Below are positions 11,661 through 21,631 of a stretch of 64,000 bases of DNA, piece after piece. The DNA comes from Pseudomaricurvus alkylphenolicus (GTDB lineage Bacteria > Pseudomonadota > Gammaproteobacteria > Pseudomonadales > Cellvibrionaceae), in contig NZ_JAAQPI010000002.1 of the NCBI RefSeq assembly GCF_011683955.1, positions 386,157-450,156 on the forward strand, read 5' to 3'. The stretch's first letter is position 1; the number at the start of each line of letters is the position of its first letter. The position numbers and the translations under genes were made by a program. Below the pieces are notes generated by a model that was given only the letters and a program-made list of their open reading frames with translations, did not search any database and was not told where the DNA came from.

Positions 11661-13832
11661 TCATTTAACCAGATCGTCTGCTAGGATTTTGGGGGTAATA
11701 AAGATCAGCAGTTCACGCTTGTTTTCGCTGCGTATATCCTGGCGAAACAGCCGTCCCATATAAGGCAGATCACCAAGGAAAGGTACTTTTACTTCACTTT
11801 CGACCTCGTTGGTCTGGAAGATACCGCCAAGTACAACCGTCTGACCATTGGCTACCAGTACCTGCGTCTGCAGTTCAGTAACGTCGATAGTAGGGATATT
11901 GCTGCCCGGGACAATTTCACCCACGGAATCCTGGTTGATCTTCAGATCCATAATAATGTGATCATCAGGCGTGATCTGAGGGGTCACATCCAACTTGAGT
12001 ACAGCCTCTTTAAAAGAAGTTGAAGTCGCACCACTAGAGGAAGCCTCCTGGAAGGGGATTTCCGTTCCGGATTCAATATGCGCTTTTTGCTTGTCACCCG
12101 TGATAACTTTGGGCTGAGACACGATTTCAGCGTGACCGGCATCTTGCAGTGCAGAAATCTCCATGGTCAACAAGACATTGTCGTTGATAAAGCTCATTGC
12201 CAGGCTTCCTGCGGGATTGGCAACGCCAAGGTCAACGGCAAGGTTTTCATCGATGTCTGTAGTCCCTCCATCAAAGAAGAACTCACCCGGAGAGCCCGGT
12301 TCACTGTCCAGTGACTCGTGCGAACCGCCCACATTGACGAAAGAACCGCCTGGGGTGTCTGCCGCAATGCCCCCCCACTTGACACCCATTTCCTTGCGAA
12401 AATCTGAGTTGGCAATCACGATCCGAGCTTCGATCATGACCTGGCGAATGGGAATATCCACCTGTTCAATCAGTTTACGGAATTCCGCAATCTTTTCGGC
12501 GGTATCCGTCAGGATAATCGAGTTGGTGCGTTCATCTACAATGGCACTACCACGCTCCGAGAGAATGCTGGCAGTACTGGTACCATCACCGCCAGAACCA
12601 CCGCGGCCACCACCTCCGCCTCCGCCGCCGCCATCTTCATCGCTGGTAAAGAGCTTAAACAGCTCTTCCGCGCTGGCGTATCGAACCCGGATATATTCGG
12701 TATAAAGGGGCGCGAGCTCCTGCAGCTGGCGTTTGGTTTCCAGCTCTTGACGTTCGCGTTCGGCGATTTCCGCAGCCGGCGCCACCATCATCACATTGCC
12801 GACCTGACGCTTGTCCAGGCCTTTGGTCTTCAGCACAAGATCCAGCGCCTGATCCCAGGGCACATTATCAAGGCGCAGAGTGATGCTGCCGCTGACGGTA
12901 TCACTGGCAACCAGGTTCAGTTCGGTGAAGTCCGCGATCAACTGAAGCACCGAACGCACCTGAATATCCTGAAAGTTGAGCGAGAGTTTTTCGCCAACAA
13001 ACATAAAGCGGGATTTCTTCTCTTCGAGCTCGGTTTCAGAAAGAGGCTTAACGCTGATAACGTAGGTATTGTCGGTCTGGTAAGCCAGGTAATCGTAATC
13101 TCCGCCTGCTTTGACCTCCAATGTCGAGCTGCTGCCATCATAATTGGCAATGATATGGCTGACCGGTGTGGCAAAGTCCAACACATCCAGACTGCGACGC
13201 AACTCCTGTGGCAGCTGTGTCTGCAGGAAAGAAACAAAAATACTGCCGCCTTTCTGCTCTACATCGATATTCACCGCGGGATCACTCAGATCCACGATGA
13301 CTTTACCCTCACCAGACTCGCCGCGACGAAAATCGATCGATTTGATGGATTGACTGTGCTCACTGACCTTGGAGGTGATGGATTCCGTATAACTTGGAGA
13401 CTTTTGCAGATACTCCGCCACCTGACGAGTTCCCACCTCAACAACAAAGGACTCGCCATCCAAGCGGGTGGAATAGGCTGTGAGCTCATTTAGATTGAGG
13501 ATAAGACGGGTTCGATTATTGCTGCTGAGCACAACTACGGACTTGGCGTTTTCAAACGACAGCGGGAACTTGCGTTGCTGTAAGGCACTTTCCACTTCGG
13601 CAAAATCGAGCACAATACGAGCCGGTTGCTCAATGGTGTAACCTGTCGGTTCTCCCGGCAGGCTGTCGAAGTCAAGCCTCACCTCGAAGCGATCACCCGG
13701 CAACTCGGCGAAGCGAATGTCCTGTAGCGTGCCCGCATGGATCAACCCGGGCATCAGAAGTGCGGCAAGCATCACCATTCCCATGGCCATCAGCCCTCTG
13801 CGCTGGCCCTGTCTTAGCTGCAGTCTCAACAT
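11661..13832 (-). CDS. pilQ: Type IV pilus secretin
   Basis: Outer-membrane channel through which the type IV pilus fibre passes. The 723-residue protein has a signal peptide (GLMAMGMVMLAALLMPGLIHAG), two AMIN domains (about residues 30-130 and 155-265) expected to bind peptidoglycan, a secretin/TonB short N-terminal domain (~300-370), an NolW-type domain, and the C-terminal secretin barrel with the VPFLGDLPYMGRLF motif close to the end. An unusual run of nine glycines followed by RGGSGGDG (~residues 398-413) sits inside the NolW region. It is followed at once by aroK, and pilP lies 5 bases upstream. Confidence 0.96.
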   Translation of the reverse strand: MLRLQLRQGQRRGLMAMGMVMLAALLMPGLIHAGTLQDIRFAELPGDRFEVRLDFDSLPGEPTGYTIEQPARIVLDFAEVESALQQRKFPLSFENAKSVVVLSSNNRTRLILNLNELTAYSTRLDGESFVVEVGTRQVAEYLQKSPSYTESITSKVSEHSQSIKSIDFRRGESGEGKVIVDLSDPAVNIDVEQKGGSIFVSFLQTQLPQELRRSLDVLDFATPVSHIIANYDGSSSTLEVKAGGDYDYLAYQTDNTYVISVKPLSETELEEKKSRFMFVGEKLSLNFQDIQVRSVLQLIADFTELNLVASDTVSGSITLRLDNVPWDQALDLVLKTKGLDKRQVGNVMMVAPAAEIAERERQELETKRQLQELAPLYTEYIRVRYASAEELFKLFTSDEDGGGGGGGGGRGGSGGDGTSTASILSERGSAIVDERTNSIILTDTAEKIAEFRKLIEQVDIPIRQVMIEARIVIANSDFRKEMGVKWGGIAADTPGGSFVNVGGSHESLDSEPGSPGEFFFDGGTTDIDENLAVDLGVANPAGSLAMSFINDNVLLTMEISALQDAGHAEIVSQPKVITGDKQKAHIESGTEIPFQEASSSGATSTSFKEAVLKLDVTPQITPDDHIIMDLKINQDSVGEIVPGSNIPTIDVTELQTQVLVANGQTVVLGGIFQTNEVESEVKVPFLGDLPYMGRLFRQDIRSENKRELLIFITPKILADDLVK

Positions 13833-13837
13833 GGTGG

Positions 13838-14392
13838 CTATTCCTTCTCTTCAATTTGTAGGACTTGTGGGCGCTCCACCCAACCGTCAACACCATTTGG
13901 TACGATTTCGATCAAGTCTATCTGACGTTCACTTGTATTGATGATGCGACCGTGATTTTTACCCAGGTAGTTACCGTCAGTTACCCGGTGAATCCCACCT
14001 TCGCCATCATCGATTAAAGCCCAGAGGGTATCGGAACCTCGCAGAGTTCCGACCATCTTCAGGCCGGCAATATTAAAGCCTTCCAGGAACTCACGCTCCC
14101 GAGTCACATCCGGTTTAACATTGGAGGACTTTCCCACCACCATATGTTGGACATCATCCACAGGCGGATCAAAGGGGCTGCGCAGTGTCATCGCGCTGTA
14201 AGAAAAGCTCTCGTAGGGCACAAACGGCGGCAAAGGCTCAATCTGGCCGGCCGGGCGACGTTTTGTCTCCTCAATAAAATCGCGCAGGTCCTGGTGCTTG
14301 CCGGAACCACCACAGGCCACCAGCACCAGGGGAGATAGTAATAACAACCCCTTAAACAGGCGACGAAATTGTCTCTGCAGCAACATCATCAC
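13838..14392 (-). CDS. pilP: Type IV pilus lipoprotein PilP
   Basis: Inner-membrane lipoprotein that links the PilMNO alignment complex to the secretin. The N-terminus is a lipoprotein signal ending LVLVACGGSG, with the acylated cysteine at about residue 27. The C-terminal beta domain has FNIAGLKMVGTL and WALIDDGEGGIHRV, typical of the family, followed by GNYLGKNHGRI. Length 184 residues is normal. It overlaps the end of pilO by 4 bases. Confidence 0.94.
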   Translation of the reverse strand: MMMLLQRQFRRLFKGLLLLSPLVLVACGGSGKHQDLRDFIEETKRRPAGQIEPLPPFVPYESFSYSAMTLRSPFDPPVDDVQHMVVGKSSNVKPDVTREREFLEGFNIAGLKMVGTLRGSDTLWALIDDGEGGIHRVTDGNYLGKNHGRIINTSERQIDLIEIVPNGVDGWVERPQVLQIEEKE

Positions 14393-15003
14393 TCATCCTT
14401 GCTCTTATAGCGATACGTTTTCGCCAGAATGGTCATGTCCAGCATCCCCGACCTTTGGGTACTTTTGGTGATTTTATAATCGTGCAATGTGACGATACGG
14501 GGCATACCAGCCACGCCGCTGACAAAGGTACCAAAATCGTGATAGGGCCCGGTCACTCTCACCGAAATCGGCAACTCAATATAGAATTCGGCTGTCTGCT
14601 CCGCTCTGAGATCAATACTGTTGATCGTGAGACCGCTGTCAGCCCCTTTTTCATCGATATCTTCGAGCAGACCAGGTACCTCTGTGTCACTGGGAAGCTG
14701 CGCGACCAGCACTCCAAAGGACTTCTCCATTTCCTTCATCTGCTCGCGATAGGCCTCCAGGTTAGCCGCCTGAAAGGCTTTCGCCTTGAATGACGTTCGC
14801 AGTTGCTCTTCCTGAGCCTGCTCTCGCTTGAGCTGCATATTGAGCTCTTTGATGAACATAAAGTAGGTACCTGCCGCCAGTGCAATCACCACGAGAGCAC
14901 AAGTGACAACCTTGGCTGCAACGGGCCAAACCCCCATTCGAGTCCAGTCGATATCGTTGATATCGAAGTCATTAAGCTGGTCAATTACGTCTTGCAAAGC
15001 CAT
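14389..15003 (-). CDS. pilO: Type IV pilus inner-membrane alignment protein PilO
   Basis: Bitopic inner-membrane protein, 204 residues, that dimerises with PilN. One transmembrane helix (about residues 27-51, WPVAAKVVTCALVVIALAAG) is followed by a coiled-coil segment and a periplasmic ferredoxin-like domain. Its stop overlaps the pilP start (ATGA-type), and pilN ends 6 bases upstream. Confidence 0.94.
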   Translation of the reverse strand: MALQDVIDQLNDFDINDIDWTRMGVWPVAAKVVTCALVVIALAAGTYFMFIKELNMQLKREQAQEEQLRTSFKAKAFQAANLEAYREQMKEMEKSFGVLVAQLPSDTEVPGLLEDIDEKGADSGLTINSIDLRAEQTAEFYIELPISVRVTGPYHDFGTFVSGVAGMPRIVTLHDYKITKSTQRSGMLDMTILAKTYRYKSKDE

Positions 15004-15009
15004 GATTGC

Positions 15010-15599
15010 CTACCCCCGTTTCGCTGCCGACTTGGCATCCGAGCCGTCCTCGGATTCTTTGGGCTTGCTGGCCTGAAAGCTCAGAATAAACTCGCTGGCC
15101 TGCTCTCCAAAGCTGGGAGCCGCTTTGACGGATTTCAGGTTAGGATCACTAAACCACTCCGACTCATCCAGGTTGCGCATAAACGCTGAAACCCGAACGT
15201 TGGACTCGGTGACACCTTTAATGCTGATGTTGTTACCTTTGCGATCCACCGAGTGCAGGAAGATGCCCTCTGGCACGGCCCTAACCAGATCATCAAAGTA
15301 GCGAACGATAACGGGGCGCTCACCTTGTAACCCCTGGATCACTTTCATTCGGGCCAACAGCTCCTCACGGCGTTGCTTGAGCTTGCGAATTTCCTCAACC
15401 TTGGCATTGAGCGCAGCAATCTCGGTCTCCAACATGGCGTTACGCTGTTTTTGGTCATCAATGGCGCCATTAATAATGCTGATCCAGATATAACAACCCA
15501 CGGCTGCGACCACCGCCACAGAACCGAGAATAGTGAGGAATTCCTGCTGTTTTTGCCGCCTGAATTCGTCCCGCCAGGGGAGTAAATTAATCTTGGCCA

Positions 15600-15600
<1 letters not shown>
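15010..15600 (-). CDS. pilN: Type IV pilus inner-membrane alignment protein PilN
   Basis: 196 residues. The conserved cytoplasmic N-terminus INLLPWRDEFRRQKQQEF is the segment that binds PilM. A single transmembrane helix follows (about 24-44), then a coiled coil and a periplasmic domain. The start overlaps the pilM stop by one base. It ends in a charged tail. Confidence 0.95.
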
Positions 15601-16688
<1,088 letters not shown>

Positions 16689-16703
16689 TTAGGTGCACTT
16701 TAT

Positions 16704-16731
16704 GTTATAGCACTTTAACTTAAGCCTGCAA
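16704..16731 (-). promoter_or_regulatory. Candidate sigma-70 promoter of the pilM operon
   Basis: On the minus strand TTGCAG (16731-16726) and TATAAC (16709-16704) are separated by 16 bases, close to the -35/-10 consensus. The distance to the pilM start codon is about 37 bases. Confidence 0.5.
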
Positions 16732-16766
16732 CAATGCAGACCGTATGTAAACCCTTAAAAACAGCT

Positions 16767-16772
16767 TATAAT
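16767..16772 (+). promoter_or_regulatory. Candidate -10 element for mrcA
   Basis: A perfect TATAAT lies 50 bases upstream of the mrcA start. No good -35 hexamer is visible at 16-18 bases, so the call rests on the -10 alone. Confidence 0.4.
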
Positions 16773-16822
16773 GCCGGACATGACTTCATCGGCCAGCTAA
16801 GCCATTAATTCCCTTAGAAAAA

Positions 16823-19483
16823 ATGACTGTTAAACAAAAGTACCTAAAACTGGCTTTTTGGCTGCTTCTTACTGCCGGCAGCGGCACACTCGCCCTGTTT
16901 TCAGGGATATATCTATACCTTAGTCCCAAATTGCCGGAAGTGGAGACTCTTCGCCAAGTTAAATTACAGACCCCTTTGCGGGTATTTTCCACCGATGGTC
17001 AGCTGATCGGTGAATTTGGCGAAAAACGTCGCACTCCTATCAGCATCGAAGAGGCGCCTCAGCAATTTATCGACGCCATTTTAGCCGCTGAAGATGACCG
17101 ATTTTACTCCCATCCCGGTGTTGATATTAAAGGTCTTTTGCGAGCAGCTTCACAATTATTGCAATCGGGACAGATTCAGACGGGAGGAAGCACCATCACC
17201 ATGCAGGTGGCGAGAAACTTTTTCCTGACTCGCAAACAGACGTTTACCCGTAAATTCAATGAGATTTTGCTGGCATTGCAGATAGAAAAAGAGCTCACCA
17301 AACCAGAGATTCTTGAGCTCTATATCAACAAAATCTACCTCGGTAACCGGGCGTACGGAATCGAGGCCGCCGCCCAGGTCTACTATGGCAAGTCAATTGG
17401 CGAACTCAACCTGGCTCAATTGGCTATGGTGGCTGGCCTGCCTAAAGCGCCCTCTGCGTACAACCCGATTGTGAACCCTGAACGCGCGCTGTTGAGACGT
17501 AACTGGATCCTTGGTCGCATGTTATCGCTCGACTATATCGATGCAGGTCAATACAACCAGGCGGTTGAGGCACCGGTAACAGCGGTATACCACGGCTCTA
17601 AACTCGAAGTACATGCTCCCTATATTGCCGAAATGGCGCGAAAGGAAGCTCTCGATCTGTTGGGCCCCTCTGCCTATACCGATGGTTTTCGCCTTTATAC
17701 AACGGTGAATTCCCGCCTTCAGGAGAGAGCACAAAGTGCCGTAGTAGATGGATTGCTCAACTACGACCAACGGCATGGTTACAGAGGCCCACAGGCCCGA
17801 CTGCCGTTGCCGGAAGGGGTCAGTCCCGAGGACTATATCCACGTAAAAGAGCCCGATGAGAGCAAAGAGCCCATCGTACCGGAAGGCGAAGAGCTTACCG
17901 ATGTCCCGCTGGAAGAAGAACAGGAAGCCAAGGAAATACTGCCACTGCCATTACTCGAATGGCAAAAAGCCCTTAAGGACTATAGGAAAATCGGTGGTCT
18001 TCACGCCGTTGCGGTAACCGCCTTGCACGAAAAACAGGTTGAGTTTGTGTTGGCCGATGGAGACGAAGGTGTCATAGAGTGGGACAACGGATTGTCTTCC
18101 GCGCGGGCCTATATCAGCGAAAATCGTCGTGGCCCCAAGCCTAAGAGCACAACAGATCTTTTTACCATTGGCGATGTGATTAGAGTGCGTCAAAAGGGCC
18201 AGAGCTGGCATCTGTCACAGATTCCAGCGGCGCAAGCAGCACTGGTGGCTCTCAACCCTCAAAATGGCGCCATCATTTCCCTGGTAGGTGGATTCGACTT
18301 TTATCAAAGTCATTTTAATCGCGCGATACAAGCTGAGCGTCAGCCAGGGTCCAACTTTAAGCCCTTCATCTACACGGCAGCATTGGAAAACGGCCTGACA
18401 CCGGCCACTGTCATCAACGATGCACCTATTGTGTTTGACGACGCCTCCCTGGAGGGCACCTGGCGGCCTGAAAATGCCAGCGGCAAGTTTTTTGGTCCCA
18501 CCCGTTTGAGACGTGCCCTCTACAAATCGCGCAATCTGGTATCTATTCGGGTACTGAGAAGTATTGGCGTGGAAAACGCCATTGCCGGCATGGATCGCTA
18601 TGGATTTGATCCCGAACTTTTGCCCAAGGATTTATCTCTGGCCCTTGGCAGCTATGCGATGACGCCCCTGCAGGTGGCCACCGGTTACACAGTGTTTGCC
18701 AACGGTGGTTACAAAGTCGCCCCCTTCCTGATCGAACGGATTGAAAACGTAGATAACCAGGTGGTTTACCAGGCGCAGCCGGATACCGTTTGTCAAAGCT
18801 GTGAGGAATTGGGCGTCGCCGTCAATACCGAACCCGCTATTGAGCTTTCAGAAGAACAACTCAATGGCGGGGATTTGGCAGCGCTGGAATCTGCCATGGC
18901 GCAACAACTGGGCAGGGATCAAGCCAGTTCTGGCAGCACTCGGACACAACTAACTGAAAAAGAATCGCCTTACCCGGTTGCCGAACGGGTTATGAGTCGC
19001 CAGGTAGCCTGGCTGGTCGATGATATGCTGCGGGATGTGATCAAAAAAGGAACTGGTCGTCGGGCCAAGGTACTGGAAAGAAACGATCTGGCAGGGAAGA
19101 CCGGTACCACCAACGGCCCCAAAGACGCTTGGTTCTCCGGCTACAATTCTCACATCGTGGCGACGACCTGGCTTGGATTTGATCAGAACCTGCCGCTCGG
19201 AAAGCGAGAATATGGCGGCACCTCGGCACTGCCAATTTGGATAGATTACATGCGAATGGCGTTGGACGGGGTGCCTGAAACCGCGCGCTCGTTACCCGAT
19301 GGTCTGGTGTCAGTGCGAATCGATCCCGCCACCGGCAAACGTGCCCGCCCCAATCAGAAGGATGCGATTTTCGAAACATTTGAAACCAGTCAGGTACCGG
19401 CCTTAGGCCAGGAGCCGGCGCCGAACCTGGAAACCAGCGGACGTGATCACCGTGGCGAAACCTTGCCTGAGGAATTGTTCTGA
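16823..19483 (+). CDS. mrcA: Penicillin-binding protein 1A
   Basis: Bifunctional peptidoglycan glycosyltransferase/transpeptidase of the inner membrane, 886 residues. A transmembrane anchor lies at about residues 10-35. The GT51 domain shows EDDRFYSHPGVDIKGLLRA with the catalytic glutamate near residue 92, and the GGSTITMQVARNFFL region. An OB-like insert follows. The transpeptidase domain carries PGSNFKPF (SxxK serine), KSRN (SxN) and AGKTGTTN (KTG). It is divergent from pilM, as in Pseudomonas ponA, and ends at a bidirectional hairpin shared with maeB. Confidence 0.97.
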   Translation: MTVKQKYLKLAFWLLLTAGSGTLALFSGIYLYLSPKLPEVETLRQVKLQTPLRVFSTDGQLIGEFGEKRRTPISIEEAPQQFIDAILAAEDDRFYSHPGVDIKGLLRAASQLLQSGQIQTGGSTITMQVARNFFLTRKQTFTRKFNEILLALQIEKELTKPEILELYINKIYLGNRAYGIEAAAQVYYGKSIGELNLAQLAMVAGLPKAPSAYNPIVNPERALLRRNWILGRMLSLDYIDAGQYNQAVEAPVTAVYHGSKLEVHAPYIAEMARKEALDLLGPSAYTDGFRLYTTVNSRLQERAQSAVVDGLLNYDQRHGYRGPQARLPLPEGVSPEDYIHVKEPDESKEPIVPEGEELTDVPLEEEQEAKEILPLPLLEWQKALKDYRKIGGLHAVAVTALHEKQVEFVLADGDEGVIEWDNGLSSARAYISENRRGPKPKSTTDLFTIGDVIRVRQKGQSWHLSQIPAAQAALVALNPQNGAIISLVGGFDFYQSHFNRAIQAERQPGSNFKPFIYTAALENGLTPATVINDAPIVFDDASLEGTWRPENASGKFFGPTRLRRALYKSRNLVSIRVLRSIGVENAIAGMDRYGFDPELLPKDLSLALGSYAMTPLQVATGYTVFANGGYKVAPFLIERIENVDNQVVYQAQPDTVCQSCEELGVAVNTEPAIELSEEQLNGGDLAALESAMAQQLGRDQASSGSTRTQLTEKESPYPVAERVMSRQVAWLVDDMLRDVIKKGTGRRAKVLERNDLAGKTGTTNGPKDAWFSGYNSHIVATTWLGFDQNLPLGKREYGGTSALPIWIDYMRMALDGVPETARSLPDGLVSVRIDPATGKRARPNQKDAIFETFETSQVPALGQEPAPNLETSGRDHRGETLPEELF

Positions 19484-19540
19484 ACCACAAGGTGCTGCTC
19501 TGAGCGAAGTGACATTGCCCCAGAGACAGAAAAAATCCAT

Positions 19541-19568
19541 AAAAAAACCGCCGAACGGCGGTTTTTTT
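19541..19568. terminator. Bidirectional terminator between mrcA and maeB
   Basis: CCGCC-GAAC-GGCGG stem flanked by A7 on the left and T7 on the right. It sits between the convergent mrcA and maeB genes and has the U-tract needed in both directions. Confidence 0.9.
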
Positions 19569-19587
19569 ATGTGGCGGACATCAACGC

Positions 19588-20850
19588 TTAGCAATCTTCA
19601 ACTGACTCCAGAGGATAATGGCTGGGGTAGGGCAGGCGCGCCACGCCGGTATCCACCGCAGCTTTGGCTACCGCTGCAGCCACTTCACCCAGCAAGCGAG
19701 GATCCGTTGGCTTAGGAAGAATGTATTCGCGGCCAAAACTCAGAGTCACCCCACCATAACCGGCTTCAACCTCGGCGGGTACGTCCTGTTTGGCCAATCC
19801 GCGGATGGCTTCCACCGCCGCCAGCTTCATTTGCTCATTGATCGCTGTCGCACGTACATCCAGGGTGCCACGGAACAGGAATGGGAAGCACAGTACATTG
19901 TTAACCTGATTGGGATAGTCAGAGCGGCCAGTCGCCATGATCAAATCATCGCGGGTCTCGTTGGCCAGGGCCGGGCTGATTTCAGGATCGGGATTGGAGC
20001 AGGCAAAAACCACGGGTCTTTCTGCCATTTTGCTCAGATTTTCCGCCGACAGCAGATCAGGACCGGACACACCCAGGAAGGCATCCGCCCCCTCAATAGC
20101 ATCATCCAGAGTACGTGCATCGGTTTCATTGGCAAACTGCGATTTGTACTCGTTCAGGTTGTCACGGCCAGCGTAAATGACCCCCTTGCTATCGAGCATA
20201 GTGATATTTTCGCGTTTGGCGCCCGCACTGACCATCAAGGTGCAGCAGGCGTGGGCAGCAGCGCCCGCGCCAAGACAGACAATTTTCGCTTCATCGATAC
20301 GCTTGCCCTGAATTTCCAGTGCGTTGAGCATACCGGCGACAGTGACAATGGCAGTTCCGTGTTGATCGTCGTGGAAGATAGGCACCTGGCAACGCTCAAT
20401 CAGTGCCTTTTCAATTTGGAAGCACTCTGGTGCCTTGATATCTTCGAGATTAATACCACCCCAGGTGTTGGCAATTGACGCAACAGTTTCAATGAAGGCC
20501 TCGGGGCTTTCACTTTCTACCTCAACATCCACGGAGTCGATACCGGCAAAGCGCTTGAACAGCAGGCTCTTGCCCTCCATGACCGGCTTACTGGCGAGCG
20601 GACCCAGGTTACCCAGGCCAAGGATGGCACTGCCGTCGGTAATCACGGCGACCAGATTACCTTTCGCGGTGTACTTGAACGCGTTCTCGGCGTCCTTGGC
20701 AATTTCCCGCACCGGCTCAGCCACACCTGGGCTATAAGCCAGCGAAAGGTCTTCCTGGGTTTCAGCAGGAGTGGTTAACTCCACACTGAGTTTGCCCGGC
20801 TTTGGAAAGGCGTGATAATCCAAAGCCGCCTTCTTTAATGTATCTGACAT
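19588..20850 (-). CDS. maeB: Malic enzyme, short form (oxaloacetate-decarboxylating malate dehydrogenase)
   Basis: Converts malate to pyruvate and CO2 with reduction of NAD(P)+. 420 residues: the N-terminal malic domain contains YSPGVAEPVREIA and a TDGSAILGLGNLGP segment, and the C-terminal Rossmann domain has IVCLGAGAAAHACC. The phosphotransacetylase-like C-terminal extension of E. coli MaeB is absent, so this is the short form found next to ponA in Pseudomonas. Cofactor preference (NAD or NADP) cannot be told with confidence. Confidence 0.93.
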   Translation of the reverse strand: MSDTLKKAALDYHAFPKPGKLSVELTTPAETQEDLSLAYSPGVAEPVREIAKDAENAFKYTAKGNLVAVITDGSAILGLGNLGPLASKPVMEGKSLLFKRFAGIDSVDVEVESESPEAFIETVASIANTWGGINLEDIKAPECFQIEKALIERCQVPIFHDDQHGTAIVTVAGMLNALEIQGKRIDEAKIVCLGAGAAAHACCTLMVSAGAKRENITMLDSKGVIYAGRDNLNEYKSQFANETDARTLDDAIEGADAFLGVSGPDLLSAENLSKMAERPVVFACSNPDPEISPALANETRDDLIMATGRSDYPNQVNNVLCFPFLFRGTLDVRATAINEQMKLAAVEAIRGLAKQDVPAEVEAGYGGVTLSFGREYILPKPTDPRLLGEVAAAVAKAAVDTGVARLPYPSHYPLESVEDC

Positions 20851-21130
20851 GTTCTTGTCCGTCCGCTCTGAGGCGTCATAATTTTAGGGGGCGTGAAGAA
20901 TACCGAAGGGCCCAGTGCGACTCAAGTGCCGTTCGGGCCCAACATTGTGCTTAAATTGGCCAATTCGCAGTTCAAAACCGCCTCTTTAAGGCCCATTCAA
21001 GCAGTTAAAGATGACAATTTTTCACCATACGGCCAATTTCCCTGCCTTTATGTCCAGTCTCAATAGCCCTTATTTTTGAGTGGTTTTAGGTCATCAAAGG
21101 CCAGTGTGGGTATTTTTACATCTGCATAAA
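20851..21130. other. Intergenic region upstream of maeB
   Basis: About 280 bases without a gene on either strand; stops are frequent in all frames. It must contain the maeB promoter. Two GGGCCC palindromes about 27 bases apart (near 20908 and 20935) are present but do not form a recognised element. Confidence 0.5.
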
Positions 21131-21160
21131 CGACAAAAGCGCCCAGGGGGCGCTTTTGTT
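21131..21160 (-). terminator. Rho-independent terminator of rpmE
   Basis: CAAAAGCGCCC (21134-21144) pairs with GGGCGCTTTTG (21148-21158) around a 3-base loop, 11 pairs. It lies 33 bases beyond the rpmE stop on the minus strand. Confidence 0.85.
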
Positions 21161-21192
21161 GATCAGCCTTTACTGCTGAATCCGAGCGCGTT

Positions 21193-21408
21193 TTACTTGC
21201 CGCCGATACGGCTGCCAAAACGCTTCTTGAATTTGTCGACGCGGCCACCAGTGCTCGCTTGCTTCTGCTTACCGGTATAAAAAGGATGGCAGTTGGAGCA
21301 TACGTCCAGGTGCATCTCTGTGGCCTTTGTAGAGCCAGTCTTGATGACATTGCCGCAGCTGCAGGTTGCGGTCATTTCGCCGTAGTTAGGATGGATATCA
21401 GCTTTCAT
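21193..21408 (-). CDS. rpmE: 50S ribosomal protein L31, zinc-binding form
   Basis: 71-residue ribosomal protein. The start is set at the ATG at 21408, giving [19 protein letters not shown]; the frame stays open further upstream but that part is not family sequence. Cysteines 16, 18, 37 and 40 are all present, so this is the zinc-containing C+ type rather than the zinc-free paralogue made under zinc starvation. It is divergent from priA and has its own terminator. Confidence 0.96.
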   Translation of the reverse strand: MKADIHPNYGEMTATCSCGNVIKTGSTKATEMHLDVCSNCHPFYTGKQKQASTGGRVDKFKKRFGSRIGGK

Positions 21409-21631
21409 GGTTTTCGCCTTAGTGTCGTTTGTGTGCCGCCACTCGATCTTGTGCCGAGCACCGCACACCGGTTAATCTTAGCGGGCTAAAAATAAGACGG
21501 CGCATACTACCAGAACCATTCGCCAGTGCAACACTTTGTGTACTTTTTCGACATGCTGGTCATACCGTCGACCCACCATTAGGACCTACCACAAAAACAT
21601 GCCTCCCCCCCTGACAGATTCGTTCTTCCCC

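Noticed and set aside
21409-21468. Longer N-terminus for ribosomal protein L31
   Set aside because: The added residues do not belong to the family; [11 protein letters not shown] is the known start.
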